This document shows positions 1 through 10,053 of a stretch of DNA of 64,000 nt, in pieces. Origin of the DNA: Elusimicrobiota bacterium. GTDB lineage: Bacteria > Elusimicrobiota > Elusimicrobia > UBA1565 > UBA9628. Under the pieces are notes generated by a model that saw only the letters and a program-made list of their open reading frames with translations, was not told the DNA's origin and did no database searches. Position 1 is the stretch's first letter. The number at the start of each line of letters is the position of its first letter. The position numbers were made by a program, and so were the translations under genes. The stretch spans positions 2,466,908 through 2,530,907 of the forward strand of contig CP096137.1 in NCBI GenBank assembly GCA_023213235.1, read 5' to 3'.

Positions 1-2614
1 AACAACAAGCTCTACGCCATCGGCGGCAGCGACGGCCTCGTCGGCGGCGTCGGCGTGTCTTTGTACACGAACGTCGAGCGGGGGACTTCACCGCCTCGCC
101 CGACGCCTTCTCGAAGGACGCTCCTCCGAGCTTCCGCCAGTCCTCGATCACCGCCACCAGCGCGACGCCGTTCCTTCCCGGGACCAACCTGACGGTCACG
201 GGCACGCAGTTCCGCGGCGGCACCGAGGCCAACGGAGGCGGCGCCGCGCAGAACTCGGCCTTCAGCTTCCCGCACATGGTCCTGCAGCAGATCGACGGCT
301 CCGGCGGCGGCGCGTCGCAGTCGAACGGCGGCTTCATCGTCGACCTCACGACCGAGATCTACCAGGTCGCCGGCAACCTCGGCACTCTCGACACGTCGCT
401 GACCGTCGCGCTGCCGCCGACGTCCTCGTCGATGCCGTTCGGCTGGTACGCGCTGCGCATGGGCGCCAACGACCTCTACTCCAACGGCAAGCTGGTCCAG
501 GCCGGCCCCGCCAAGCCCGCCACGGCGCCCCTCAACCTCGTCGGCTCCGCCTTCAGCACGACGCAGATGGACTGGAGCTGGTCCTCGATCGGCGGCGTGG
601 ACGGCTACAACGTCTACAACGCGACGACGGGCGTCTGGATCTCGTCGGTGCCGGCCCTCGCCATTCCCACGTACCGCCAGGCGAACCTCGCCCCCAGCGC
701 GACCGTCTCGGTGATCGTCGCGGGCTTCACCCTCTCGGGCGACGGCCCCGCGACCAACTCCGCGACGACCTACACCTTGCCGGCCGTCCCGACGGCCGTC
801 ACGATCTCGAACGTCACGTTCGAGGACCTGCTGCTGTCCTGGAACGCCAGCGGCAACACGTCGCCCGCCACGGTGTACGAGGTCACGCAGTCGAGCGACA
901 ACTTCGTCACCGACACCTCGACGCCCGTGCCCCAGATCTTCAACCTGTCCGACAACTTCGTCACGATCGAGAACCTCTCGGCGAACACCACGTATTACTT
1001 CCGGATCCGCGCCTTCAACAACGTCGGCATTCCGTCGGGCTACAGCGTCTCGGTCACGACCCGCACCCGCGCGCCCGTCACGCAGCCGGTCGCCGCGGGC
1101 CGCACGACGACCTCGATCGACTGGACGTGGTCCGACCCGGGCGGCGTGACGAACTACCGCGTCTACAACGCCACGAACAACGTCCTGCTCGCCACGCCGG
1201 CGCTGAACTCCTTCACCGAGGTCGGCCTGGGCACCAACACCGAGCACTCGATCCGCGTCTCGGCGGTCACGAGCGCCGGCGAGGGCCCGCTGTCGCCGCC
1301 CGCCTCCGCGTACACGCTGGCCGCCACGCCGGGAACGTTCAACCCTCCCATCAGCGGCCTGACGACGGGAAGCTTCCTCGTCAACTGGTCCAACATCGGC
1401 CCCAACCCCTTCGCGACCGGGCACAACATCGTGCTCACGGCGTTCAACAACGACGGTTCGATGATCTCGCAGACGACCGCCGCCGCCGGCCACGGCGTCT
1501 ACAGCATCGGCTTCGGCGGCCTGACGCCGTCCTCGCTGTACGGGTACTCGATCGTCGCGATGAACGCCGACGATGTGCCGCTGCCCTCCGACTCGCCGCC
1601 CGTCGTCGTCGGCACGACCTGGACCTTGCCCAGCGCGCCCAACCCGCTGAGCGTGCTCGGCACGTCGCCGACGTCGATCTCGGTCACGTGGGCCACGAAC
1701 AACAACGGTTCGTCGGCGACGTATCAGGTCACCTACTCCTCGAACAACTTCCTGATCAACATCGCCACGGCGGTGTCTTTCGCCGACAGGTTCGGGGGAA
1801 CACGGCCATCATTACCGGCCTCGTCACCTCGTCGACCTACTCGGTGCGCGTGATCGCGAGCAATCCGTTCGGCCAGCTCTCCCAGTTCTCCAACACCGTC
1901 ACCACGCAGACGTTCAACGGCGGCGCGCCTCCCGGCTCCCTGGCGGGCGACATCCTGCGCGACTCGAACTCCGAACTGTCGGGCTCGATCGGCAACGGCC
2001 GCTTGGTCCTGGTGCGCGCGCCCGCGCAGACCTTCTCGAGCAACGTGCGCGTCACGATCTCCTCGTTCACGCCGCCCGCGGTGCTCTGCCCCGGCGCGAC
2101 GAGCATCGCGTTCTCGATCGTCAACGACCCCGGCCTGCAGCCGATCGGCAGCCTCTATTTCTCGTTCTCCTTCCTGCCGGCCGAGCTCGGAACGATCCCC
2201 GCCAGCCGCGCGCTGCTGCTGCGCTACGACCCGGTCAGCAACACCTGCGTGCCCCTGGAGACCTCCGTCGACGCGGCCAACGGCTGGATGACCGCGCGGA
2301 TCAACCACTTCTCGCTCTTCCAGGTCGGCACGGTTCCGCTGACGACCACCGCCGAGACGGCCCGCGTCTTCCCGAACCCCTACTACGCCGCCCGCGACGG
2401 CTACGTGACCATCGACAACGTACCGCCGCTGGCGCGCGTGAGGATCTTCACGCTGCGCGGCGAGCCCGTGCTCGACGTCAAGGCCAACAGCGCCGGTCTC
2501 CTGACCTGGAGCGGCACCAACGGGCACGGCCGGACCGTGGCCAGCGGCGTCTATCTCGTGATGGTCGAGTCCGGCGGCAGCAAGAAGCTCCTCAAGCTGG
2601 CGGTGATCCGGTGA
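1..2614 (+). CDS. Secreted fibronectin type III repeat protein with C-terminal sorting-type domain (5' partial)
   Basis: The start of this gene lies outside the window. The first codons read as a Kelch-like motif (NNKLYAIGG). About five fibronectin type III repeats of 80-100 residues follow between roughly 520 and 1915, each with the usual Trp/Tyr core and a T-x-Y-x-x-x-V strand. The last 90 residues, from about 2350, form a FlgD/T9SS type A-like beta domain (FPNPYY, then ASGVYLVMVESG and a basic tail), seen at the C terminus of exported surface proteins. Two single-base losses, in the G runs at 80-84 and 1794-1798, split the frame; restoring one base at each gives a continuous product. The stop overlaps the GTG start of the PorV-like gene, so the two are probably co-transcribed. 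A surface or adhesion role is inferred. Confidence 0.8.
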   Translation, partial: TTSSTPSAAATASSAASACLCTRTSSGGLHRLARRLLEGRSSELPPVLDHRHQRDAVPSRDQPDGHGHAVPRRHRGQRRRRRAELGLQLPAHGPAADRRLRRRRVAVERRLHRRPHDRDLPGRRQPRHSRHVADRRAAADVLVDAVRLVRAAHGRQRPLLQRQAGPGRPRQARHGAPQPRRLRLQHDADGLELVLDRRRGRLQRLQRDDGRLDLVGAGPRHSHVPPGEPRPQRDRLGDRRGLHPLGRRPRDQLRDDLHLAGRPDGRHDLERHVRGPAAVLERQRQHVARHGVRGHAVERQLRHRHLDARAPDLQPVRQLRHDREPLGEHHVLLPDPRLQQRRHSVGLQRLGHDPHPRARHAAGRRGPHDDLDRLDVVRPGRRDELPRLQRHEQRPARHAGAELLHRGRPGHQHRALDPRLGGHERRRGPAVAARLRVHAGRHAGNVQPSHQRPDDGKLPRQLVQHRPQPLRDRAQHRAHGVQQRRFDDLADDRRRRPRRLQHRLRRPDAVLAVRVLDRRDERRRCAAALRLAARRRRHDLDLAQRAQPAERARHVADVDLGHVGHEQQRFVGDVSGHLLLEQLPDQHRHGGVFRRQVRGNTAIITGLVTSSTYSVRVIASNPFGQLSQFSNTVTTQTFNGGAPPGSLAGDILRDSNSELSGSIGNGRLVLVRAPAQTFSSNVRVTISSFTPPAVLCPGATSIAFSIVNDPGLQPIGSLYFSFSFLPAELGTIPASRALLLRYDPVSNTCVPLETSVDAANGWMTARINHFSLFQVGTVPLTTTAETARVFPNPYYAARDGYVTIDNVPPLARVRIFTLRGEPVLDVKANSAGLLTWSGTNGHGRTVASGVYLVMVESGGSKKLLKLAVIR

Positions 2615-3593
2615 GGCGCGTCCTCGCCGCCTGCCTGGCCGTCCTGCTCGCGCTGCCGGCGGGCGCGTCGGACTTCGGCCGGGCGGCGGTGGGGACCTCG
2701 GGCTCCGAGTTCCTGCTGATGGACACGAGCGCCCGCGGCATCGCGATGGGCGGAGCCCACGCGGCGGTGACCAACGACGCCTCCTCCATTTACTGGAACG
2801 CGGCCGGCCTCGCCCAGATCCCGCGCTTCTCGGCGACCTTCCTGCACTCGCAGTACGTCGCCGGCATCACCTACAACGCGGCCGCCGTCGCCAAGCGCCT
2901 CAATGATTCCACCGTGCTCGCCGGCGGCGTGCGCTACCTCGACATCGGCGAGATCCAGGGCACGAACATCAACGGCCTCAACAGCGGCCGGTTCCACCCT
3001 CGCTCCTATCTCGCCGAGCTCGGCTGGGGCCAGTCGATCTACGACCTTTCGGACAGCGAGGTCGACGTCTCGATGGGCGTGGCGGTCAAGTACCTTTACT
3101 CCGACATGGTCGAGAAGGCCTCCGGCTACGGCGGCGACTTCGGCGTCCACTCCCGCTTCTACGGCACCTCGCAGACCTACGACATCGCGATGTCTCTCCA
3201 GAACCTCGGCATCGGCCAGAAGTTCGACAAGGTGCGCGACAGCCTTCCGACGCGCCTGCGCTTCGGCGGAGGCGCCCGCCTCTACAAGCCGCTGCTGCTG
3301 ACCGTCGAGGCGATCGCCCCGATCAACAACTCCCCGTACGCCGCGGCGGGCATGGAGTACACCTCGACATCCAGAAGAACATGCAGGGCGCCGTCCGCGC
3401 CGGCGCGAACACGCTGACCTACTACTCCCTCGGCCTGACCTCGATCGTGACGTTCGGCTTCGGCCTCAAGCTGTCCGACCTCAGCTTCGACTACGCCTTC
3501 GCGCCCACCGGCCAGCTCGGCGAGACGACGCACCGCGTCTCGCTGAGCTACAACCTGCCGGCCAAGATCTCCCGCCGCTACCGCGAGCGCTGA
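2611..3593 (+). CDS. PorV/PorQ-like (UPF0164) outer-membrane beta-barrel protein
   Basis: After frame repair the product is 327 residues. It has a signal peptide (about residues 1-20), then a PorV-type start with GTSGSEFLLMD and GIAMGGAHAAVTNDASSIYWNAAGL, and ends as an alternating beta-barrel with an aromatic strand (YNLPAKISRRYRER). PorV-type proteins act at the outer membrane in type IX secretion. The preceding gene ends with a sorting-type domain and overlaps this one by GTGA, which supports a functional pairing. The frame breaks near 3363, where EYT continues as LDIQKNMQGAV in the next frame; one base is missing, and this is one of the few lesions not in a long G or C run. The GTG start at 2611 gives a sensible signal peptide. 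Confidence 0.8.
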
Positions 3594-3594
3594 C

Positions 3595-5178
3595 ATGGAC
3601 CCTCTCGAACCCCAGCCGCCCATGCCGCCGCGCCCGGTGCCGCCGGCGCCGCCTCGCCCCGAGCTCGTCGCGCCCGCGTCGCGCCTTCCGCCGGCGACGC
3701 CGATGATGGATTTCTTCCAGAAGCGCGTCGAGGCTCTCGAGCTGGCCCTCGTCGCCGAGCGCGAGCGCGCCAACGCCGCGTCGAACCTGCTGAGCCAGCA
3801 GGAGGCGCTCAAGAGCGAGGTCGAGGCCCACCTCAAGGGCCTCACCGACCAGCTGCGCCGCGAGAAGGCGGAGCGCGAAGGCGACGAGGCCCGCTCCCAG
3901 GCGCGAGGCCGCGTGGAAGCCCTCGAGAAGCGCCTCGACGAGATGAACGCGACGTTCGCCCAGCTGCTGCGCGAGGCCGTCTCGCGCCAGGCCGCTCCCG
4001 CGGGCGTCGTCCCGGTCGAGGCGCTCGGCGCCGAGCTCGCGGTGTTCCGCCGCACGATCAAGGACGTCGCCGACCAGGTGACGCGCTGGCGCGACGAGAT
4101 GGGGGAACTGCCGAACCTCCTGCCCGAGGTCCGCGCCGTCGCCGCGCGCATCCCCGAGGACGAACGCCGCTTCCAGGAGCTGATCGCCTCGCGCATGGAC
4201 GAGTTCGCCGCTCGCCTGCAGGGCACGCTCGCCGACTGGGAGCGACACCACGGCCTCGAGCTGCGCAAGCAGGACGACCGGCTCCAGCAGCTCGTCGACG
4301 AGCGCGCGGCGCTGTCGAAGATGTGGGAGCGCCAGGGCCACGAGATCCGCTCCGAGTTCCTCAAGGAGCGCATCGCGCGCGAGACCGCTCTGTCCGACCA
4401 GATCGCCGAGCTCGCCCGGCGCCTCGACTCCGTCGACCGCGGCGCGCGGGAGTCGGGCGCCGGGGCCGCGTCCGTCCGCGAGGGCCTCGACCAGGTCCTG
4501 CGCGTCCTCATGACGTCGCCGAAGGCCAAGGACGAGGTCATCGCCCAGCTCGAGGCCGAAAAGGCCGAGCTCGTCGAATCGATGCGCGACCGCCAGGCGC
4601 AGGTCATGCGTTCGCTCGCCGAGCGGCGCGAGATCGAAAAGACGATGGGCGACAGCCTGCTCAAGCTCGCCGCGGAGCTCGAGGCCGAGCGCGCCCGCAC
4701 GCGCGCCGCCGAGGCCCGCATCGAGGCCGCGAAGGGCGACGCCGAGGGGCTCAAGGCCCGCATCGGCGACCTCGAGCGCCGGGCCGCCGAAGACGCCGCC
4801 CGCGCCGCGTCGCTCGGCGCCGAGCGCGACGAGCTCACGCGCGCGCTCGTGGCCGAGGCGGAGAAGGTCCGCACGGCGCTCGCCGAGCGCACGGCCGCCG
4901 ACGAGCGCTGGCACCAGCGCCTGCTCGAGTCGCAGCGCAAACTCGAGGAGGCCTCGGCGTCCACGGCGCTCGAGGCGTCCGCCACGAACGACCTGCGCGC
5001 GAAGGTCGCCACGCTCTCCGAGCACATGGCTCGCGCGCTCCAGGAGCGCGACGCCGTCGTCGCGCGCTTCGCCGACTGGGAGCGGGAACGCCAGCGCCTG
5101 CTCGACGCGCTCAAGCAGAAGGACGGCATGGTCGCGATGCTGTCGACCGCCTTTCAGAGCTCGCTGAAAAAGCCGTAA
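3595..5178 (+). CDS. Long coiled-coil protein
   Basis: A 527-residue protein. The first 35 residues are proline-rich (PPMPPRPVPPAPPRP). Nearly all the rest is an uninterrupted Glu/Arg/Ala/Leu-rich heptad pattern typical of a long alpha-helical coiled coil. There is no signal peptide and no membrane segment. It starts one base after the PorV-like gene stops, so it is probably in the same operon. No enzymatic motif is visible; a structural or scaffolding role is inferred. The long opposite-strand frames over this gene are GC-driven shadows. Confidence 0.75.
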   Translation: MDPLEPQPPMPPRPVPPAPPRPELVAPASRLPPATPMMDFFQKRVEALELALVAERERANAASNLLSQQEALKSEVEAHLKGLTDQLRREKAEREGDEARSQARGRVEALEKRLDEMNATFAQLLREAVSRQAAPAGVVPVEALGAELAVFRRTIKDVADQVTRWRDEMGELPNLLPEVRAVAARIPEDERRFQELIASRMDEFAARLQGTLADWERHHGLELRKQDDRLQQLVDERAALSKMWERQGHEIRSEFLKERIARETALSDQIAELARRLDSVDRGARESGAGAASVREGLDQVLRVLMTSPKAKDEVIAQLEAEKAELVESMRDRQAQVMRSLAERREIEKTMGDSLLKLAAELEAERARTRAAEARIEAAKGDAEGLKARIGDLERRAAEDAARAASLGAERDELTRALVAEAEKVRTALAERTAADERWHQRLLESQRKLEEASASTALEASATNDLRAKVATLSEHMARALQERDAVVARFADWERERQRLLDALKQKDGMVAMLSTAFQSSLKKP

Positions 5179-5195
5179 GCGCCCGTCCCTAAAAG

Positions 5196-5201
5196 TATGA
5201 T
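5196..5201 (+). promoter_or_regulatory. -10 box (TATGAT), probably leaderless
   Basis: TATGAT ends 6 nt before the GTG start at 5208, with no Shine-Dalgarno sequence between. Transcription would start at or next to the start codon. The same spacing recurs at other first genes in the window. Confidence 0.55.
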
Positions 5202-5207
5202 AGTCGC

Positions 5208-6469
5208 GTGGACGACGCCGGCGACCAGAAACGGCTCTACGATCTTCACGCGCGCGCGGACGCCCGTCTGCGCGTCGACGACGTCGACGGCGCGCTGACG
5301 CTCCTGGGCGAGGCGCTCGCCCTCGACCCGCGCGACGAGGTGTCGCGGCGCATGCGCGAGACGGCCGAGCGCCGCCGCGACCAGCTCGCCGAACCGGCCG
5401 CGGCGCCGGCCGGCGGGCCAAATTCCAGATCCGACGAGTTCACGGCGCTCATGAGGCGGCGCCGTCACCGCGAGGCCGTCGCGCTCGCGGAGCTCATCCT
5501 GTCCGCGGGACCCTCCTTGCACGATCTCCGGGTCTTCTGGGATCCCTGGAGCTGGCCCGAGGGGCTGTCCCGCGCGGAGCGCATCGAGCGCTCCGGCCTG
5601 CGGGAAATGGAGCGGGAGCTCGGAGAGGGGAACCCGTGGCTTCTGTATTACCGCGCGGACCTCAAGGGCAGCGACGGCGGCTTCGACGATTACGATCGGA
5701 TCGCGGGGCTGCCCGCGCAGCGTTACGGCTGGATGCTGATGAAAGCGGGAAGGGCCGCGCTTTTCTCCGGGCGCTTCGAGAAAGCCGAGGAGTGGCTTCA
5801 GCGGGCGCTGGAGGCGTGCAGCCTCGACTGGCGGGCCCGCTGCCTCCTCGCCGAGACGCGCCTGTGTCTCGGCCGGACGAAGCCCGCCTTCGACGCGATG
5901 GACGCCGCGCTCGCGCAAGCCGGACCGGGGGAGAAAGGGCAGGTCCTCGCCTGGAGCGGCGAATTGTATTTGTGGATCGGCGAGTACCGGAAGGCCCTGT
6001 CGCTTTTCGAGGCGGCCTGCGGCCTCGGGGCGCGGCACGCCTTCGCCTGGAAGGGGCGGCGCTGCTGAAGCTCGGGAAGCGCCGAGAGGCGCTGCGCCTG
6101 CTCGAAGAAGCCATGAAGCGGGAACCTCTCGACCTCGAGGGCCGCGTCTGGCTCGCGGAGGCCAAGCGCGAGCTCGGCCGCCCGGCCGAGGCGCTCGCCG
6201 AACTGTCCCGTCCGGAGCTCGCGACGCCCGACGGTCTCTCCCCGATGCTGGTCTGGGGCCTGGTGAATCGGGCGCTGGCCAAGGCCGCGCTCGGCGACGC
6301 GGAGGGCCTGCGAGCCGACTTCGCGCTCATTCCCGCCGATATGCTCGACTTCGTCATGGCCAGGTCGCGGACGAAGTCGCCCGAGGCCGTCCTCAAGGCC
6401 GCCCTGCGCCTGGCGCGGGGCTTCCGGCGCGAGGAGTACGGCCAGGCGGTCTGGATGCGCCGCGCCTGA
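5208..6469 (+). CDS. TPR-repeat protein
   Basis: About 420 residues after restoring one base in the GGGG at 6053-6056, where AFAWKG continues as AALLKLGKRREALRLL in the next frame. TPR-like helical pairs are clear in the first 50 residues (DDVDGALTLLGEALALDPRD) and throughout the C-terminal half (GRFEKAEEWLQRALEA, GEYRKALSLFEAA, GKRREALRLLEEA). There is no signal peptide, so it is probably cytoplasmic. The GTG start fits the -10 box 6 nt upstream. The function beyond protein-protein interaction is unknown. Confidence 0.75.
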
Positions 6470-6483
6470 CGAAACTTTTTTCG

Positions 6484-6489
6484 TAGAAT
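6484..6489 (+). promoter_or_regulatory. -10 box (TAGAAT), probably leaderless
   Basis: TAGAAT ends 6 nt before the GTG start at 6496. No ribosome-binding site is present in the 6-nt gap. Confidence 0.55.
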
Positions 6490-6495
6490 GACCGT

Positions 6496-7497
6496 GTGAA
6501 AGCGGTCGTCCTGAAGGCGTTCGGCGGAGCGGAAAATTTAGAGCGGAGGGAGGTCGCCGATCCCGTCCCCGCGGCGGGGGAAACCCTCCTCGACGTGCGC
6601 GCCTGCGCGCTCAATCATCTCGACCTTTGGATCCGCGCCGGCCTGCCCGGCTCGGGGGTGAAGCTCCCGCACATCCTCGGCTCCGACGTCGCCGGCCTCG
6701 CCGGCGGCCGCCGCGTCGCGCTCCACCCGGGCTTGTGTTGCGGCGCCTGCGCGGCCTGCAAGGACGGCCGCGAGTCCGACTGCGCGTCCTTCGGCATCAT
6801 CGGCGCCTACGGCGGCTCCCCGGGCGGCTACGCGCAAAAGCTCGCGGTAAAGGAAGCGCATCTGCTTCCGATTCCCGACGGGATCTCGTTCGAGGGCGCG
6901 GCGTGCCTGCCGCTGACCTTGCTGACCGCGTGGCGGATGCTCAAGACGCTCGGCGACGTCCGACAGGGCGGCGTCGTCGTGGTCGTCGGCGCGGGCTCGG
7001 GCGTCGCGGTCATGGGCATCCAGATCGCCAAGGCCCTCGGCGCGAGCGTGATCGCGACGACGACCGATCCCGCGAAGGCGGACCGCGCGAAGGCCCTCGG
7101 CGCCGACCACGTCCTCGTCGCGCCGCCGGCCGACCTCGCGCGCGAGGTGCGCAAGCTCACGGCCGGCGCGATGGCCGACGTCGCCTTCGAGCACGTCGGC
7201 CCGGCGCTGTTCATGGACGCGCTCAAGTGCCTGAAGCCCTCCGGCCGGCTCGTCACCTGCGGCAGCACGTCGGGGCCGAAGGTCGAGCTCGACATGCGCT
7301 ACGTGTTCAGCCGCCAGCTTCGCATCCTCGGCTCCCGCATGGGCAGCCTGAGAGAGATGAAGGAAGCGTGGGCGCTCGTCGAGGCGGGAACCGTCAAGCC
7401 CGTCGTCGACAAGGTCTTTCCGCTCGCCGACGCCGCCGCCGCGCACGCCCGCCTCGAGTCGCGTGCCCAGTTCGGCAAGGTCGTGCTCGCGCCGTGA
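6496..7497 (+). CDS. Zinc-type alcohol dehydrogenase / quinone oxidoreductase (MDR superfamily)
   Basis: 333 residues, the normal MDR length. The N-terminal GroES-like half includes ACALNHLDLWIRAG. Asn stands where classical zinc alcohol dehydrogenases have the catalytic Cys, while a structural-zinc-like Cys cluster (CCGACAACKDGRESDC) is kept. The Rossmann half has VVVVGAGSGVAVMGIQIAK. This suggests an NAD(P)H-dependent quinone or enone reductase rather than a true alcohol dehydrogenase, but the substrate cannot be read from the sequence. The stop overlaps the GTG of the next gene. Confidence 0.85.
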   Translation: MKAVVLKAFGGAENLERREVADPVPAAGETLLDVRACALNHLDLWIRAGLPGSGVKLPHILGSDVAGLAGGRRVALHPGLCCGACAACKDGRESDCASFGIIGAYGGSPGGYAQKLAVKEAHLLPIPDGISFEGAACLPLTLLTAWRMLKTLGDVRQGGVVVVVGAGSGVAVMGIQIAKALGASVIATTTDPAKADRAKALGADHVLVAPPADLAREVRKLTAGAMADVAFEHVGPALFMDALKCLKPSGRLVTCGSTSGPKVELDMRYVFSRQLRILGSRMGSLREMKEAWALVEAGTVKPVVDKVFPLADAAAAHARLESRAQFGKVVLAP

Positions 7498-9132
7498 GGA
7501 GCGCTTCCTCCGTGCCCGCCTGGCTGCTCGCCGCGGCGCTGGCGCTGCCGCTGCTCGTGCTCGGCGCGCCGCTGATCGAGGTCGACGACGCCCGCTACGC
7601 GGAGGTCCCGCGGGCGATGGCCGCCTCCGGCGACTGGGTTCTGCCGAGTCTCAATGAATTGCCCTACGTCGAGAAGCCGCCGCTGTGGTACTGGCTGAGC
7701 GCGGCGTCGCAGAAGGCCCTCGGCTCGTCGGAGGCGGCCGCGCGGCTGCCGATGCTGCTTCTGGCGCTGCTCGGCGCGGCCGGCGCGCTGTGGCTCGGGT
7801 CCTGGCTGTGGTCGCCGAACGTCGGGCGCACGGGCGCGCTCGCGCTGTCGACCGCGGGACTGTGGTTGTTCCTGTCCCACAATCTCACGCTCGACATGCC
7901 CGTGAGCGTGTTCCTGCTGTGGACGACGGCGCTGATCCTGCGCGTCCTGGAGAAGCCGCAGGACGCGCGCTGGGCGGCGCCGGCGGCGTGGCTCGCGGCG
8001 GCGCTCGCGTTCCTGAGCAAGGGCCTGATCTCGGTGCTGTTTCCGGCGCTGTGGACGCTCGCGCTGATCGGCCTGTTCCCGAAATGGCGGCGGCCGGCTC
8101 TCAAGCTGCTGTCGCCGCCGGGAATGCTCCTGGCGGCGCTCGTCGCGGCGCCGTGGTTTCTCGCGGTGCAGGCCCGGCGCCCCGATTTCCTGCATACCTT
8201 CTTCGTCGAACAGCACTTCCAGAGATACCTGACGCCGCGCTACTCGCGGGGGCGCCCTGGTGGTTCTACTTCGCGGTCCTGCCCGCCGGCCTGCTGCCCT
8301 GGACCGCGCCGGCGCTCGCGGGCTTCCAGAAGGCGGCGGCGCGGCCTTTCTCCGATCCGCGCGCGACCGCGCTCGCGCTGTGGATCCTCGGCGTCGCGGG
8401 CTTCTTCACGACCTCGCACTCGAAGCTCGCGACCTACGTGCTGCCCGTCCTGCCGCACGCGTGCCTGCTCGGGGCGGCCGCGCTCGAAGACGGCCTGCCC
8501 GCGTGGGCGCGGCGGCTCTCGCGCGTCCTCGGCGTCCTGCTCCTGCTCGCCGCCGCCGCGGGCGTCCTGCTGTGGCTGCGCCTGCCGCATCTCGATCTGT
8601 CCTCGGTCGGCGCCGGCGCGGACGTCTTGCGCCCGGCGGCCGCGCTCGGGGCGGCCTTCTTCGCGGCGCTCGGCTCGGCTCAGCTCCTCGCGCCGTCGGC
8701 CCGTCGCCCCGCGCTGGCGCTCGGCGCCGGCGCCGTCCTCGGCGGGGCGCTCGTCTTCGGCGCGCTGCGCGCGGCCTCGCCGCTGATCAGCGCCCGGGAC
8801 CTCGCGCTCGCCGTCGGCGCGGAGGCGCGCCCCGGCGACGAGGTGTGGACCTACGACAGCTACCTGCACGGCCTGCCGTTCTACTCGGGCCGACGCGTCG
8901 ACAAGATGGTCTACTTCGTCGGCGAGTTCCACTACGCCAAGCGCGACGCGGACGCCGCCCAGCGCTTCGGCGACGACGGCGACGTGCGCCGCCTGCCGCG
9001 CGCGGGGGAAGGACCTTCGTCGCGATGAAATCCAAGCGCCGCGAGCACTTCGAGACGACGGCGGCGAAGGGCGCGATCACGTCGTGGCGCGCGTTCGGCC
9101 CGTGGTCGCTGGCCGAAGTCCGCGCTCGTTAA
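7494..9132 (+). CDS. ArnT/PMT-family membrane glycosyltransferase
   Basis: 546 residues after two one-base repairs, in the G runs at 8248-8252 and 9004-9008. The N-terminal membrane segment is followed by the acidic periplasmic motif EVDDARYAEVPRAM, the hallmark of the PMT/ArnT fold. About ten further hydrophobic helices follow and then a soluble C-terminal tail (VWTYDSYLHGLPFYSGRR). These enzymes move a sugar from a polyprenyl-phosphate donor onto lipid A, protein or another lipid on the periplasmic side; the acceptor here is unknown. The GTG start overlaps the dehydrogenase stop. Its TAA stop interlocks with the TAA of the convergent RDD gene. Confidence 0.8.
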
Positions 9133-9925
9133 GGTCCTTCTCTGACGACGGGCGTGCGGCGCCGGTCGATCGCGGCCGCGCGGATGCGCCAACCGCGGTT
9201 GCCCGCCTCCATCTTGAACGGCTCGGGCATGAAGAGCATCGCCATCGCGGAGCGGAACTCGGCGGGATCGCCGCTGGCCTCGGCGAGCTGGTCGATCGAC
9301 GTCGCGTAGGTCCCGTGCTTCTCCTTGTAGACCTCCTGCACGCGCGCGATCACGGCGAGGCCGTCGTTGGCCTTGGAGATCGCCGCGCGGTCGGCGGGCG
9401 TCGGCCGCGACCAGGCCGACCAGATCTGGAAGCCGAAGAGACCGACGGCCCCGATCGCGCCGGCGAGGAACAGGGCCGCGCCCTCGGCGCGGCTCTTCGC
9501 GTAGGTCTCGACGACGACGGTCCCCGACGCGTAGTCGTGCAAGGTCCGGTTCTCGCGGTTGAAGAGCGCGACGAGAAAGCCGAAGTTCGCGCCCGTCGAG
9601 CCGATCAGCCAGACGAGCGAGCGCGCGAGCGACCGGCCGAAGCCGGGGTGCCGCCGCCGTCGCGCAGAACGACGCGCAGGCCGAGCAGGCGTTTGCCGAG
9701 CGTGCCGCCCGCCATGTTGCCCAGGAGCTGGTAGCCGAAGAGCGCCGTGATCCAGGCCGCCGCGACCGTCGCGAGCAGGTCCGCCGTGGGGGCCTTCTCC
9801 AGGCGGATCAGCAGGACCCAGACGGTCGCGATCGCGCCGGCGCCGAAAGGAAAGCCGTCGAGCAGGTACGCGACGAAGCGGTCGCTGAAGCGCGCCGCGC
9901 GGACCTCGATCGGGGCTTGTTCCAC
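9129..9925 (-). CDS. RDD-family membrane protein
   Basis: 265 residues after one base is restored at the G run 9645-9648. The N-terminal RDD signature reads ARFSDRFVAYLLDGF. Membrane helices follow, with GNMAGGTLGKRLLGLRVV and the matching LHDYASGTVVV segment, both typical of RDD proteins. The C-terminal third, after another membrane helix, is a soluble domain (residues about 190-265) that I do not recognise. RDD proteins are small membrane proteins of mostly unclear function, some linked to ion or compatible-solute stress. The GTG start at 9925 lies 7 nt after a -10 box. Confidence 0.75.
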
Positions 9926-9932
9926 CGCCCGT

Positions 9933-9938
9933 AGTATA
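9933..9938 (-). promoter_or_regulatory. -10 box (TATACT) for the RDD gene, probably leaderless
   Basis: Read on the minus strand, TATACT ends 7 nt before the GTG start at 9925. It is divergent from the promoter at 10042. Confidence 0.5.
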
Positions 9939-9965
9939 GGAGCCGCGGCCGCGCGCGTCAAGAAC

Positions 9966-9994
9966 GGGCCCAAGCGGACCTGGGCCCTATGACC
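9966..9994. repeat. GGGCCC inverted repeat upstream of the transporter gene
   Basis: Two GGGCCC words (9966-9971 and 9982-9987) are separated by 10 nt and followed by TATGACC. A very similar arrangement with GGGCCC and ATGACC lies just after the transporter gene (12446-12476). Function unknown. Confidence 0.4.
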
Positions 9995-10041
9995 GGGGCG
10001 GGGTAGAGCCAAAGCCCTTGGGGGCGCCCGATCATCCCTCC

Positions 10042-10047
10042 TATAAT
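10042..10047 (+). promoter_or_regulatory. -10 box (TATAAT), probably leaderless
   Basis: A consensus TATAAT ends 6 nt before the ATG at 10054. TTGGGG about 18 nt upstream is at most a weak -35 element. No Shine-Dalgarno sequence is present. Confidence 0.65.
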
Positions 10048-10053
10048 AGAGGC

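Noticed and set aside
12..1493. 493-codon open frame on the minus strand over the FN3 gene
   Set aside because: Arg/Gly/Ala/Val-rich product of a GC-rich antisense frame; the plus-strand frame has real FN3 repeats.
3282..5421. Long minus-strand frames over the coiled-coil gene
   Set aside because: Low-complexity Ser/Arg or Arg/Ala products that mirror the plus-strand codon pattern; the plus strand has heptads and a start one base after the PorV gene.
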